Origin: Megamonas hypermegale
GTDB taxonomy: Bacteria; Bacillota; Negativicutes; Selenomonadales; Selenomonadaceae
DNA length: 64,000 nt
Reading direction: 5' to 3'
NCBI RefSeq assembly: GCF_900187035.1
Contig: NZ_LT906446.1
Location: 1,240,001-1,304,000 of the forward strand
Under the pieces are notes generated by a model. It had not been told where the DNA came from, made no database searches, and saw nothing but the letters and a program-made list of their open reading frames with translations. How positions within the stretch are numbered: the stretch's first letter is position 1; each line of letters opens with the position of its first letter. Positions 19,505 to 31,396 of this stretch are shown piece after piece. A program made the position numbers and the translations under genes.

Positions 19505-20146
19505 TCACTGCTTTTTAAACATAGATTTTGGTTGTTTACAAATAGGGCAAACAAAATCATCAGGTTCTTTCGTTAAATCGCCTTCATAAATATATCCGCA
19601 AACTTGGCAAACCCATGTTTCTTTATTCGTAATCTTTTCTGGTGCTTGATACGTAGGTGCATTCTTCGGTGCTTTACCCTTTATTACTTCATGATAATAT
19701 TTATAAGTCATCGGATTATAATTAGATGTTACCTTAGCATCTTGCACACGAGCTAAAATCACAAAATGCGTTTCCATTTCTGTCATTGTGAGCACTTGAG
19801 CTGTTATTTGCGCACAACTATTTTCATTTACCACTGGAAGACCATCCATATATTCCCAAGCGAAAATATCACCATCAAATTTATCTGTATCTTTTCCTGA
19901 TGAAAAACCTAATTTTGCTATTACATTTTGCGTAGTTTGCTCTGATAAAATTGATACAGAAAATCTGCCTGTGCGCTTTATACATTCATAAGTATAATTG
20001 TTCTTATTCATGCTAACAGCAATCACTGGATTATCACTAGTGATTTGAATTACCGTATTAACTATACAACCTGTAGGTCTTTTTCCGTCCATTGTTCCTA
20101 TAGCATACATTCCATAACTCAATTTCCATAATGCTGACATTTCCAT
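19505..20146 (-). CDS. Flavin reductase-rubredoxin fusion (high molecular weight rubredoxin)
   Basis: 213 aa from ATG 20146, nine bases after AGGAG; another ATG three codons earlier abuts the Shine-Dalgarno. The first about 160 residues form an FMN-binding flavin reductase-like split barrel (MSALWKLSYGMYAIGT ... GCIVNTVIQIT). The last about 45 form a rubredoxin with CQVC and CPIC iron ligands. This is the architecture of Moorella Hrb, which passes NADH electrons to FprA-type flavodiiron NO/O2 reductases. No flavodiiron gene is adjacent, so the partner must be elsewhere. Single gene sharing a terminator with the NO-linked gene opposite. Confidence 0.88.
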   Translation of the reverse strand: MEMSALWKLSYGMYAIGTMDGKRPTGCIVNTVIQITSDNPVIAVSMNKNNYTYECIKRTGRFSVSILSEQTTQNVIAKLGFSSGKDTDKFDGDIFAWEYMDGLPVVNENSCAQITAQVLTMTEMETHFVILARVQDAKVTSNYNPMTYKYYHEVIKGKAPKNAPTYQAPEKITNKETWVCQVCGYIYEGDLTKEPDDFVCPICKQPKSMFKKQ

Positions 20147-20305
20147 AACTTCCATCTCCTTTAACCGCTATTTATAAATATTTATTATTAATTAATATCT
20201 TATGTAAATTTTAATATAAGCAGTTTCAAAAAGCAAGATTTATTTACAACAAATAAAAAAAATATTAGAATATATCTATTATTTTTATATTATTAGGAGG
20301 TTGTT

Positions 20306-21181
20306 ATGTCTTCACAATTAAAAGGAACATTGTTAATAATTACAGGCACAGTATTATGGGGCGCTTCTGGCGTATTATCTCAACATCTATTTGTTGATAA
20401 AATGATTTCTGCTGAATGGCTCGTTACTATCCGTTTAATTTTATCTGGTATCATTTTATTATGTGTCGATGCAATACTTCACCATGGAGATATTTTTTCC
20501 ATTTGGCAAACAAAAGATAAAATTCCATTGATTTGTTTTGGTATCTTAGGCATGCTAGGCGTTCAATACACTTACTTTGAGACCATTGTACATAGTAATG
20601 CTGCCACTTCTACAATCCTACAATATTTAATGCCAATATTCATTGTTCTTTATTTACTTATAACAACACATCGCATTCCGCGCAAAATCGAATTATTTTC
20701 TATTTTTCTCGCTATGCTCGGAACATTTTTACTCGTGACAAAAGGACAACTTAATACATTAGCAATTTCACCAGCTGCTCTAGCTTGGGGACTTACTTGT
20801 GCTGTTTTTGCTGCATTTTATACACTTCAACCGCGCCAAATCATTAAACGATGGCGTTCTACACTCGTCATTGGTTGGGGTATGTTAATCGGTGGCGTTG
20901 TAATGTGTTTTTATCAACCATTTTGGGAATTCACAGGTATTTTCGATTTAGATACTGCAATTTCTTTTTCTGCCATAATCATTTTCGGCACAGCAATTGC
21001 CTTTTGTGCTTATCTTGAAAGCACGAAATATCTTTCACCGACAAAAATAAGCGTCTTTGCTTCACTTGAACCATTTTCATCAATAATCTTATCCATAATA
21101 TTTTTAAACATCAACTTTGGTTTCATTGAATTAATCGGTGCTTTCATAATCATATTTGCTGTAACTATCTTGAACATATAA
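20306..21181 (+). CDS. EamA/DMT-superfamily transporter
   Basis: 291 aa with about ten hydrophobic helices in two EamA repeats (about 5-135 and 150-290). ITGTVLWGASGVLSQHLF at the start is the typical EamA opening. AGGAGG lies seven bases before ATG 20306. Members export amino acids or other metabolites; the substrate cannot be assigned. Transcribed alone, followed by a hairpin shared with the convergent binding-protein gene. Confidence 0.88.
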   Translation: MSSQLKGTLLIITGTVLWGASGVLSQHLFVDKMISAEWLVTIRLILSGIILLCVDAILHHGDIFSIWQTKDKIPLICFGILGMLGVQYTYFETIVHSNAATSTILQYLMPIFIVLYLLITTHRIPRKIELFSIFLAMLGTFLLVTKGQLNTLAISPAALAWGLTCAVFAAFYTLQPRQIIKRWRSTLVIGWGMLIGGVVMCFYQPFWEFTGIFDLDTAISFSAIIIFGTAIAFCAYLESTKYLSPTKISVFASLEPFSSIILSIIFLNINFGFIELIGAFIIIFAVTILNI

Positions 21182-21220
21182 AAAAACCTCTAAGAACTAT
21201 TTTAGCTCTTAGAGGTTTTT
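21182..21220 (+). terminator. Bidirectional terminator
   Basis: AAAAACCTCTAAGA (21182-21195) and TCTTAGAGGTTTTT (21207-21220) form a perfect 14-bp stem between the convergent transporter and binding-protein genes. Confidence 0.92.
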
Positions 21221-21234
21221 CTATTTACTATTTA

Positions 21235-22038
21235 TCATTCGTTTGTAATATCTTTACCGAACCATTTTTCAGAAATCTTAGCGATTGTTCCATCTGCTTT
21301 CATTTCATTCATAACTTTTTGTACTTCATCGCGAAGTGCTGTATTATCTTTAGCAAAAGCGATACCAAAATCAGTTGGTTCACCTACAACGATAGTTGTT
21401 TCTTTAAATGCATTTGGATGTTTTTGCATATAGTAAGTACCTACGAGTTCATCAGTTACTACAGCATCAATACGACCATTTTCCAAATCCATGAAGGAAT
21501 CTATATAATCACCATATTTTTTAACTTCAGCGAACTGAGATGCATATTCTTGGTTATTATCAAGGAAAGTTTCTGCTGTGCTACCACTCTGAGTACCGAT
21601 TACTTTACCTTTCAAATCTTCAATAGAGTTAACTTCTACATCAACTGGAACAAATACAACCTGACGGTTTTTCATATATGGGTCACTGAATAACATATTT
21701 TGTTTACGTTCTTCTGTGATATCAAGACCATTCCATAAAACATCTACACGGCCACTTTGTAATTCAGCTTCTTTACTGGACCAATCAATGCCTTTAAATT
21801 CTACAGAACGATTTAAACGTTTTGCAGCTTCTTTAGCTAAATCTACATCAAAACCAACAATTTCATTATTTTCATCTTTAAAGCCCATTGGTGGATAACT
21901 ATCATCTAAACCAATTACGATTGGTTTGCTGTTGTCTGCTTCACTTCCAGAAGAACTTTGTTCATTCTGACTACCACAGCCTGCAATCATCATTACACCG
22001 AATACCATTGCTAAGCATAATACCAATAATTTTTTCAT
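21235..22038 (-). CDS. Polar amino-acid ABC substrate-binding lipoprotein (SBP_bac_3), orphan
   Basis: 267 aa. Lipoprotein signal peptide with IAGC, lipidated Cys21, then a Ser-rich linker. The mature part opens PIVIGLDDSYPPMGFKDENN and contains GFDVDLAKEAAKRL, the family-3 pattern shared by glutamine, cystine and arginine binders. It should capture a polar amino acid outside the membrane. GGGAGG precedes ATG 22038. No permease or ATPase is adjacent, so it must use a transporter encoded elsewhere or act as a sensor component. Confidence 0.88.
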   Translation of the reverse strand: MKKLLVLCLAMVFGVMMIAGCGSQNEQSSSGSEADNSKPIVIGLDDSYPPMGFKDENNEIVGFDVDLAKEAAKRLNRSVEFKGIDWSSKEAELQSGRVDVLWNGLDITEERKQNMLFSDPYMKNRQVVFVPVDVEVNSIEDLKGKVIGTQSGSTAETFLDNNQEYASQFAEVKKYGDYIDSFMDLENGRIDAVVTDELVGTYYMQKHPNAFKETTIVVGEPTDFGIAFAKDNTALRDEVQKVMNEMKADGTIAKISEKWFGKDITNE

Positions 22039-22260
22039 ATAAATAATGCCTCCCTATGTAATAAAACTGCTTCTTTATTTATTATTTTAATTAGTTAAAG
22101 CAATAATAAATTACTACGCTTTCACAATAAAGAAACCTGTTATATTGTAACAGATTTTTTTATAAAATTCCATACTTTTATACATTTTTTTGCAAAAATT
22201 TTGTGTTTATAAAAATAATATGCTAAAATATACGCAGTTTAAGAAATGGAGGCCTTCTTT

Positions 22261-22719
22261 TTGTATAGTGAATACATTATTCTTGGTGTCTTATTACTTT
22301 TAAGCTATATCGGTCATAATATGTCCGTATTTTATGCCGTAGGCATCATATTAATTCTCAAACTTTTTCAATTCAATGCTCTAATGAACTTTGTCGAAAC
22401 CAATGGTTTAAATTATGGCATTATCCTTCTTACTATTGCTATATTACTGCCTTTAGCTAACGGCAAAATAACTGTTTCTATGATGATAGATAGCTTTAAA
22501 TCGCCTATAGGAATTTTAGCACTTCTTGCAGGTGTTTTTGCTGCTGTAGCTGGTGGCTGGGGAATAACATTATTAAAAGATTCACCTTTTATTGTAACTT
22601 CCCTCGTTGTCGGCACTATGGTCGGTGTATTCTTCTTTAAAGGCGTTGCTGTTGGTCCATTGATAGCCGGTGGCATGACGTATTTAGTATTAAGCATAGC
22701 AAAAGTAATTTTTCACTAA
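22261..22719 (+). CDS. DUF441 (YeaL-like) membrane protein, TTG start
   Basis: 152 aa from TTG 22261, chosen because TGGAGG lies eight bases upstream; the in-frame ATG at 22246 contains that Shine-Dalgarno. Four to five hydrophobic helices with GGWGITLL and GVAVGPLIAGGMTYL typical of DUF441. Function unknown; an inner membrane protein. Single gene with a terminator behind it, facing the fluoride channel gene. Confidence 0.85.
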   Translation: MYSEYIILGVLLLLSYIGHNMSVFYAVGIILILKLFQFNALMNFVETNGLNYGIILLTIAILLPLANGKITVSMMIDSFKSPIGILALLAGVFAAVAGGWGITLLKDSPFIVTSLVVGTMVGVFFFKGVAVGPLIAGGMTYLVLSIAKVIFH

Positions 22720-22735
22720 ATGATAAACTAAAAAT

Positions 22736-22763
22736 AAAGGGTGAGGAAAATCCTCACCCTTTT
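22736..22763 (+). terminator. Bidirectional terminator between DUF441 gene and crcB
   Basis: AAAGGGTGAGGA (22736-22747), loop AAA, TCCTCACCCTTT (22751-22762). Confidence 0.92.
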
Positions 22764-22768
22764 ACTAT

Positions 22769-23146
22769 TTATGAATAAATCATTCTAACAAGTATTATGC
22801 CAATCCAAACGGCAATAAGTCCACCAATCGTATTTAAAGCAATATTACCTATAGCCTGCAAAACCAATCCTGTTTTTAATAAAAGCATAGTTTCATTACT
22901 AAAAGAAGAAAATGTCGTAAGTCCACCCAAAAAGCCAACTGTCAATAATAACGATAAATACTGCGATGCTCCTGTAAATCGTTCTGTTAACAGTGTAGAA
23001 ATGATGCCAATTAAAAAGCAACCAACTAAATTTACTGTCAAAGTTCCATAAGGGAAATGACCTAACTTATTTATATAGGTGGTAATTAAATATCGCATAG
23101 CACCACCTACAGAACATCCTAACATCACTACTAATACTTTAGTCAT
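22769..23146 (-). CDS. crcB: Fluoride-specific ion channel FluC/CrcB
   Basis: 125 aa, four transmembrane helices. The conserved Asn39 (TLTVNLVGCF) and the pore motif GGLTTFSSFSNE at 74-85, with its Phe pair and the Thr residues lining the central Na+ site, identify a Fluc channel. A dual-topology dimer exports F-. The gene is preceded by a fluoride riboswitch, which confirms the assignment independently. AGGGAGG lies before ATG 23146. Only one copy is present here, as expected for a homodimeric Fluc. Confidence 0.96.
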   Translation of the reverse strand: MTKVLVVMLGCSVGGAMRYLITTYINKLGHFPYGTLTVNLVGCFLIGIISTLLTERFTGASQYLSLLLTVGFLGGLTTFSSFSNETMLLLKTGLVLQAIGNIALNTIGGLIAVWIGIILVRMIYS

Positions 23147-23181
23147 AAAAACCTCCCTAAATACTCATTTATTTATAAAAT

Positions 23182-23280
23182 AAAAAACTCCTGTTATACA
23201 TATTTAAAATTATAAATATAATATAACAGGAGTCATTACTGTATGATTTACAGATTTATCGGTGAACTCCATCACCATCT
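23182..23280 (-). promoter_or_regulatory. Fluoride riboswitch (crcB motif) with terminator platform
   Basis: Reading the minus strand, GGTGATGGAGTTCACC (23276-23261) followed by GATAAA, a short stem, and AATGACTCC match the crcB-motif aptamer. The 3' strand ACTCCTGTTATA (from about 23234) can instead pair with TATAACAGGAGT (ending near 23187) to make an intrinsic terminator followed by a T6 run. Aptamer and terminator compete for the same bases, so fluoride binding should permit read-through into crcB. The aptamer begins only about 14 bases behind the rRNA operon terminator. Confidence 0.93.
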
Positions 23281-23293
23281 ATTAATTTATGCA

Positions 23294-23321
23294 ACAAAAA
23301 AACTCCTTGAAAACAAGGAGA
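23294..23321 (-). terminator. Terminator of the rRNA-tRNA operon
   Basis: CTCCTTG (23303-23309), loop AAAA, CAAGGAG (23314-23320), followed in the minus-strand transcript by a T7 run. Confidence 0.9.
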
Positions 23322-23332
23322 TTAATCACTAA

Positions 23333-23408
23333 TGGTGGGCGGTAACAGGATCGAACTGCTGACATCTTGCTTGTAAGGCAAGCGCTCTCCCAGCTGAGCT
23401 AACCGCCC
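23333..23408 (-). tRNA. tRNA-Val(UAC)
   Basis: 76 bases with encoded CCA. Acceptor GGGCGGT/ACCGCCC, anticodon stem-loop CTTGC-CTTACAA-GCAAG (anticodon TAC), T loop GTTCGATCC. Last tRNA of the rRNA operon. Confidence 0.95.
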
Positions 23409-23416
23409 AATAAAAA

Positions 23417-23491
23417 TGGTGACGCGTATGGGATTCGAACCCATGAAGCCGCCGTGAAAGGGCGGTGTCTTAACCACTTGACCAACGCGCC
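23417..23491 (-). tRNA. tRNA-Glu(UUC)
   Basis: 75 bases with encoded CCA. Anticodon stem-loop CCGCC-CTTTCAC-GGCGG (anticodon TTC), T loop GTTCGAATC. Confidence 0.95.
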
Positions 23492-23495
23492 ATGA

Positions 23496-23571
23496 TGGTG
23501 GCTCACCCGAGATTCGAACTCGGGACACCCTGATTAAAAGTCAGGTGCTCTGCCAACTGAGCTAGTGAACC
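23496..23571 (-). tRNA. tRNA-Lys(UUU)
   Basis: 76 bases with encoded CCA. Anticodon loop CTTTTAA between CTGA and TCAG (anticodon TTT). Confidence 0.95.
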
Positions 23572-23577
23572 ATTATT

Positions 23578-23652
23578 TGGCTGGGGTAGCTGGATTCGAA
23601 CCAACGCATGTGGGAGTCAAAGTCCCATGCCTTACCGCTTGGCGATACCCCA
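23578..23652 (-). tRNA. tRNA-Gln(UUG)
   Basis: 75 bases with encoded CCA. Acceptor TGGGGTA/TACCCCA; anticodon loop CTTTGAC between GGGA and TCCC (anticodon TTG). First tRNA after 5S rRNA. Confidence 0.95.
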
Positions 23653-23659
23653 ACTATAA

Positions 23660-23774
23660 CCGGCAACTTCCTATCCTCCCAGCACGTTTCCATGCAAGTA
23701 CTTTCGGCCTCTAAATGCTTAACTACTGTGTTCGGTATGGGTACAGGTGGTTCCATTTAGGCATCATCACCGGA
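23660..23774 (-). rRNA. rrf: 5S ribosomal RNA
   Basis: About 115 bases recognised from conserved segments: CCACCTGTACCCATACCGAA near the 5' half, and GGGAGGATAGGAAGTTGCCGG at the 3' end (written here as approximate segments). Ends are estimates within a few bases. It lies between 23S rRNA and tRNA-Gln. Confidence 0.92.
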
Positions 23775-23808
23775 TATTCATTTTTTGAGGTTTGTTCCCT
23801 CAAAACTT

Positions 23809-23819
23809 CACAGAAGAAT
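23809..23819 (-). other. 23S precursor processing stem, 3' arm
   Basis: CACAGAAGAAT (plus-strand reading) is an exact 11-base reverse complement of ATTCTTCTGTG at 26877-26887. The pair brackets the 23S gene and would form the RNase III-type precursor stem. Confidence 0.65.
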
Positions 23820-23839
23820 TTCTTTGCCCTACCAAGCTT

Positions 23840-26751
<2,912 letters not shown>

Positions 26752-26876
26752 ACTTAAGGTCATTTGCTTTTGTCTTCGCTAATGTTTTTTTTAATCCTAA
26801 AATGCTTGGTTCAATCCACTAAACTCTAAGAGAAGCATTTGCTTTTCTTTTCGGTGAATTAATTTTTTGCATTTAT

Positions 26877-26887
26877 ATTCTTCTGTG
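26877..26887 (-). other. 23S precursor processing stem, 5' arm
   Basis: Exact complement of 23809-23819, located in the 16S-23S spacer just after the spacer boxA in the direction of transcription. Confidence 0.65.
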
Positions 26888-26890
26888 CAG

Positions 26891-26903
26891 TTTTCAAAGA
26901 ACA
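26891..26903 (-). promoter_or_regulatory. boxA antitermination site in the 16S-23S spacer
   Basis: TGTTCTTTGAAAA on the minus strand, the NusB/S10-binding boxA consensus that protects long untranslated rRNA transcription from Rho. Confidence 0.8.
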
Positions 26904-26927
26904 ATTGAGAGATATTCTCTCAAAACC

Positions 26928-26948
26928 AAACAATGCTTACGAATGTGC
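26928..26948 (-). other. 16S precursor processing stem, 3' arm
   Basis: AAACAATGC (26928-26936) and CGAATGTGC (26940-26948) are exact complements of GCATTGTTT (28655-28663) and GCACATTCG (28628-28636) in the 16S leader, in nested order. They would close the pre-16S stem. Confidence 0.7.
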
Positions 26949-26982
26949 TCGACTCATACCTTACCTTCCGGTAACGCATGCT

Positions 26983-28545
<1,563 letters not shown>

Positions 28546-28627
28546 ATTATTTTTCGAAGAACCGATTGGCTCTTAATTATCTGTTTTAAAAGAAATTTTA
28601 AAGGTAAATTCATTTTCATGAATTACC

Positions 28628-28663
28628 GCACATTCGTCTGTTAGAAAACATTGTGCATTGTTT
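28628..28663 (-). other. 16S precursor processing stem, 5' arm
   Basis: Carries the two 9-base blocks complementary to 26928-26948, with a larger bulge on this side. Confidence 0.7.
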
Positions 28664-28665
28664 AG

Positions 28666-28678
28666 TTTTCAAAGAACA
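28666..28678 (-). promoter_or_regulatory. boxA antitermination site in the 16S leader
   Basis: TGTTCTTTGAAAA on the minus strand, identical to the spacer boxA at 26891-26903. Confidence 0.82.
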
Positions 28679-28716
28679 TCTTTGTTTTTGCTGACCTCTC
28701 AAAAGTCAGCTTGTTT

Positions 28717-28745
28717 ATTTTATCTCACTTAGAAGAGTTTGTCAA
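28717..28745 (-). promoter_or_regulatory. rRNA operon promoter, gene-proximal
   Basis: TTGACA (28745-28740), 17 bases, TAAAAT (28722-28717). Preceded by AAAAAAAGTGC, an A-tract resembling an UP element. Confidence 0.85.
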
Positions 28746-28818
28746 GCACTTTTTTTAATTTATTTTTCAGTACTTTATTTTCTCTTTTAAGTTTTGCCCT
28801 CTCATCGAGTGCTTAATT

Positions 28819-28847
28819 ATTATATCTGATTTAATTTTTATTGTCAA
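28819..28847 (-). promoter_or_regulatory. rRNA operon promoter, middle
   Basis: Perfect TTGACA (28847-28842), 17 bases, perfect TATAAT (28824-28819), again preceded by AAAAAAAGTGC. Confidence 0.9.
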
Positions 28848-28917
28848 GCACTTTTTTTGCTTTTCTTTTAAAAACTTTTTTCAGATTTTTGCTGTTGCCG
28901 AATTGACAACGAAAAAT

Positions 28918-28946
28918 ATTATATCTAAATCCATCTATCTTGTCAA
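28918..28946 (-). promoter_or_regulatory. rRNA operon promoter, distal
   Basis: Perfect TTGACA (28946-28941), 17 bases, perfect TATAAT (28923-28918), preceded by AAAAAAGTG. It lies about 30 bases from the end of the upstream DUF362 gene. Confidence 0.9.
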
Positions 28947-28978
28947 CACTTTTTTATAAACTTTTTATAAAAATTTTT

Positions 28979-30112
28979 CTATACTTTATAAATGCCCAAT
29001 TTCTTTAATAAAGCAAGTATCCAACCATCTTTTAAATCCACTGCTTGATGCTCACAAAGTTCTTGGCAACAGTAACATCTTATACATTTATGATAATCTA
29101 TAACAGCTCTTCGCTCTTTTATATTTATTGCTTTTGGTGGGCAATGATATTCACATCTTCTACAGCCAATACAATTTTTATTGATGACTGGTTTTGAAGT
29201 CAATTGATTTTGTCCCAATTTTAAAATGAATTTTGGCACATACGTATCTTGCATACTTTCATATGTGTGCGGTCGTTTAAAGGCAAATTTTATATCTTTG
29301 CCACTGCCCACTACTTCAATATCTTTCAAATGCACAGAGCGTTGTTCTTCAATAGCTGCAGCTGCGATTGGCATATTTTCAGCATTAAAGCCCATTTTAT
29401 CTGCCATTACAAGGTCAGCGGCAAATCCATCTTCACTCACTATTACTAACTTAGGATTTACGATATCTCCGCTCATCGGTCCTTGACCTTCCATGCCACT
29501 TATACCATCAATTATATTTAAAGTAGGTTTCACCGTGTAATATAAATCCACCATCACATGCGCAAAATCAGCGTGTTTTTGCATACGCAAATGAAATCTA
29601 GCTTTATTAGTACCCACGATACAGCCGAATAAATTCTTCACGGCTCCTGTTACGCCCATAAATACGTGCGTTTTCATCTTAGCTACAGAAATAATCTTAT
29701 CAAAATCACTTATCGTATCAGCTAATTCAAAATGTTTTACGAATTTTCCTTCTCTACAAGGATATATTTTACTCTTTTCCCAAAAGATAAAAGGCGTTTC
29801 TTCTTCTTGGCAAACTTGCAAAATACCTGTTTTTTCTGCCGTTTTTTTCACATTGCTAACACCTGGTGAATCTGCAACAAATGGCTTTGCTCCTAATTTT
29901 TTTACAGCTTTTATCAAACTGCGCACAACTTCTGGATGCGTTGTCACTGCTTTTTGCGGCAGAGCTGCTGTTAATAAATTCGGTTTTATTAAAACTTTAT
30001 CGCCTTTTTTAATGTATTTTTCCCAACCACCTATAAAATCAACTGCATTATTTATAGCTCTATCTACATTTTCAATTTGATAATTTTCTGCTCTTTCTAC
30101 TGCTACTTTCAT
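28979..30112 (-). CDS. DUF362 protein with C-terminal 2[4Fe-4S] ferredoxin
   Basis: 377 aa. Residues about 30-250 match DUF362 (KGDKVLIKPNLL, TTHPEVVRSLIKAVKKLGAK, KMKTHVFMGVTGAVKNLFG). The C-terminus carries two ferredoxin motifs, CIGCRRCEYHCPPKA and CIRCYCCQELCEHQAV, each ligating a 4Fe-4S cluster. Such proteins are common in anaerobes; a redox or cluster-handling role is likely but the substrate is unknown. No signal peptide. No separate terminator is visible before the rRNA promoters that start about 30 bases downstream. Confidence 0.85.
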   Translation of the reverse strand: MKVAVERAENYQIENVDRAINNAVDFIGGWEKYIKKGDKVLIKPNLLTAALPQKAVTTHPEVVRSLIKAVKKLGAKPFVADSPGVSNVKKTAEKTGILQVCQEEETPFIFWEKSKIYPCREGKFVKHFELADTISDFDKIISVAKMKTHVFMGVTGAVKNLFGCIVGTNKARFHLRMQKHADFAHVMVDLYYTVKPTLNIIDGISGMEGQGPMSGDIVNPKLVIVSEDGFAADLVMADKMGFNAENMPIAAAAIEEQRSVHLKDIEVVGSGKDIKFAFKRPHTYESMQDTYVPKFILKLGQNQLTSKPVINKNCIGCRRCEYHCPPKAINIKERRAVIDYHKCIRCYCCQELCEHQAVDLKDGWILALLKKLGIYKV

Positions 30113-30131
30113 TTTTTCACCAACCTATCTA

Positions 30132-30170
30132 TAAAAAAATGCCAAAACTAAAAAGTCTTGGCATTTATAT
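30132..30170 (-). terminator. Terminator of wecB
   Basis: AAATGCCAA (30137-30145) and TTGGCATTT (30158-30166) form a 9-bp stem with a 12-base loop; the minus-strand transcript then has a T7 run. Confidence 0.85.
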
Positions 30171-30172
30171 TT

Positions 30173-31336
30173 TTATTCACCGACAACAAAACTATCTGGT
30201 TTTTCTTCACTCAATCCATAATGATATAAAATAGCTTTTACAATTCGTTCAGCAGCTTTTCCGTCGCCGTATGGATTGCAAGTATTAGCCATGCGCTGAT
30301 ATTCTTCATGGTCAGTCAATAAATATTTTGTTTCTTCATATACCCTTTCACGTTCTGTACCGATGAGTTTTACTGTACCAGCTTGAACAGCTTCTGGTCT
30401 TTCTGTAGTATCGCGCAAAACGAGTACAGGTTTTCCAAGAGATGGAGCTTCTTCTTGAATTCCGCCTGAATCAGTCAATACAAGATACGCTCTGTGCATT
30501 AAATTAGCAAATGGTTCATAATCGAGCGGGTCAATCAAATGAACTGTTTCAATTCCGCCGAGTTCTTCATTTACCACTTCCCGAACTTTAGGATTTTTAT
30601 GTACCGGGAATACAATTTCTACATCGCTGAATTCTTCAATGATGTCTTTCAATGCTTTATATACATGGCGCATCGGTTCACCTAAATTTTCACGGCGATG
30701 TGTCGTAACAAGTATGATGCGTTTATTTTTGTAGTCGATATTTTCTAATTTTTCGCTGTCAAATTTAAAATCACTATTTACAGTTTTATGCAATGCATCA
30801 ATTACAGTATTGCCTGTTACGAAAATTTTAACAGGGTTAATACCTTCTGATTTCAAATTATTACTTGCTGTTTCTGTTGGTGCAAAATGTAAATCAGCTA
30901 TCGCACCTGTCAATTTACGGTTCATTTCTTCTGGAAATGGCGAATACTTATTGAAAGTACGCAAACCTGCTTCTACATGACCTACAGCAGTTTCATGATA
31001 ATAACTTGCCAAAGCTCCAGCAAATGTTGTTGTAGTATCACCATGTACCAAGACAATATCTGGTTTTTCCTTAGCCAAAACTTTATCTAATCCATTCATT
31101 GCTTTTGTTGTGATATCAAATAAAGTCTGTCCCTGTGCCATGATATTTAAATCGTAATCAGGTTTAATTTTAAATAAATGTAAAACCTGGTCAAGCATAT
31201 CACGATGTTGCGCTGTTACCGTAACTATCGGTGTGATTAAATCTGGATACTTTTCTAGTTCTAGCACTACCGGTGCCATTTTTATTGCTTCCGGTCTTGT
31301 GCCAAAAACTGTCATAACTTTGATTTTTTTCTTCAT
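30173..31336 (-). CDS. wecB: UDP-N-acetylglucosamine 2-epimerase (non-hydrolysing)
   Basis: 387 aa from ATG 31336, eight bases after GAGG; upstream in-frame starts fall inside the wecA terminator. Two Rossmann-like lobes (GT-B fold). Key segments are VFGTRPEAIKMAPV at the N-terminus, HRRENLG in the centre and TDSGGIQEEAPSLGKPVLVLRDTTERPE (about 275-302), which binds UDP. It interconverts UDP-GlcNAc and UDP-ManNAc for cell-surface polymers such as enterobacterial-antigen-like or teichoic-type linkage units. It follows a wecA-like gene; the terminator between them suggests lower or separate expression. Confidence 0.94.
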   Translation of the reverse strand: MKKKIKVMTVFGTRPEAIKMAPVVLELEKYPDLITPIVTVTAQHRDMLDQVLHLFKIKPDYDLNIMAQGQTLFDITTKAMNGLDKVLAKEKPDIVLVHGDTTTTFAGALASYYHETAVGHVEAGLRTFNKYSPFPEEMNRKLTGAIADLHFAPTETASNNLKSEGINPVKIFVTGNTVIDALHKTVNSDFKFDSEKLENIDYKNKRIILVTTHRRENLGEPMRHVYKALKDIIEEFSDVEIVFPVHKNPKVREVVNEELGGIETVHLIDPLDYEPFANLMHRAYLVLTDSGGIQEEAPSLGKPVLVLRDTTERPEAVQAGTVKLIGTERERVYEETKYLLTDHEEYQRMANTCNPYGDGKAAERIVKAILYHYGLSEEKPDSFVVGE

Positions 31337-31360
31337 ATTCATAACCTCGTACATCATAAA

Positions 31361-31387
31361 AAAAGGCAGGTTCATGACCTGCCTTTT
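31361..31387 (-). terminator. Terminator behind the prfA-wecA gene run
   Basis: AAAAGGCAGGT (31361-31371), loop TCATG, ACCTGCCTTTT (31377-31387), with a T7 run following in the minus-strand transcript. It stands between wecA and wecB. Confidence 0.9.
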
Positions 31388-31396
31388 CTTTAATAA

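Larger units (their letters stand above)
28546..28978 (-). other. rRNA operon control region
   Basis: 433 bases without a protein gene. It holds three tandem consensus promoters spaced about 100 bases apart, a boxA, the 5' arm of the pre-16S stem, and a small CTGAC...GTCAG hairpin near 28691-28709. Confidence 0.88.
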
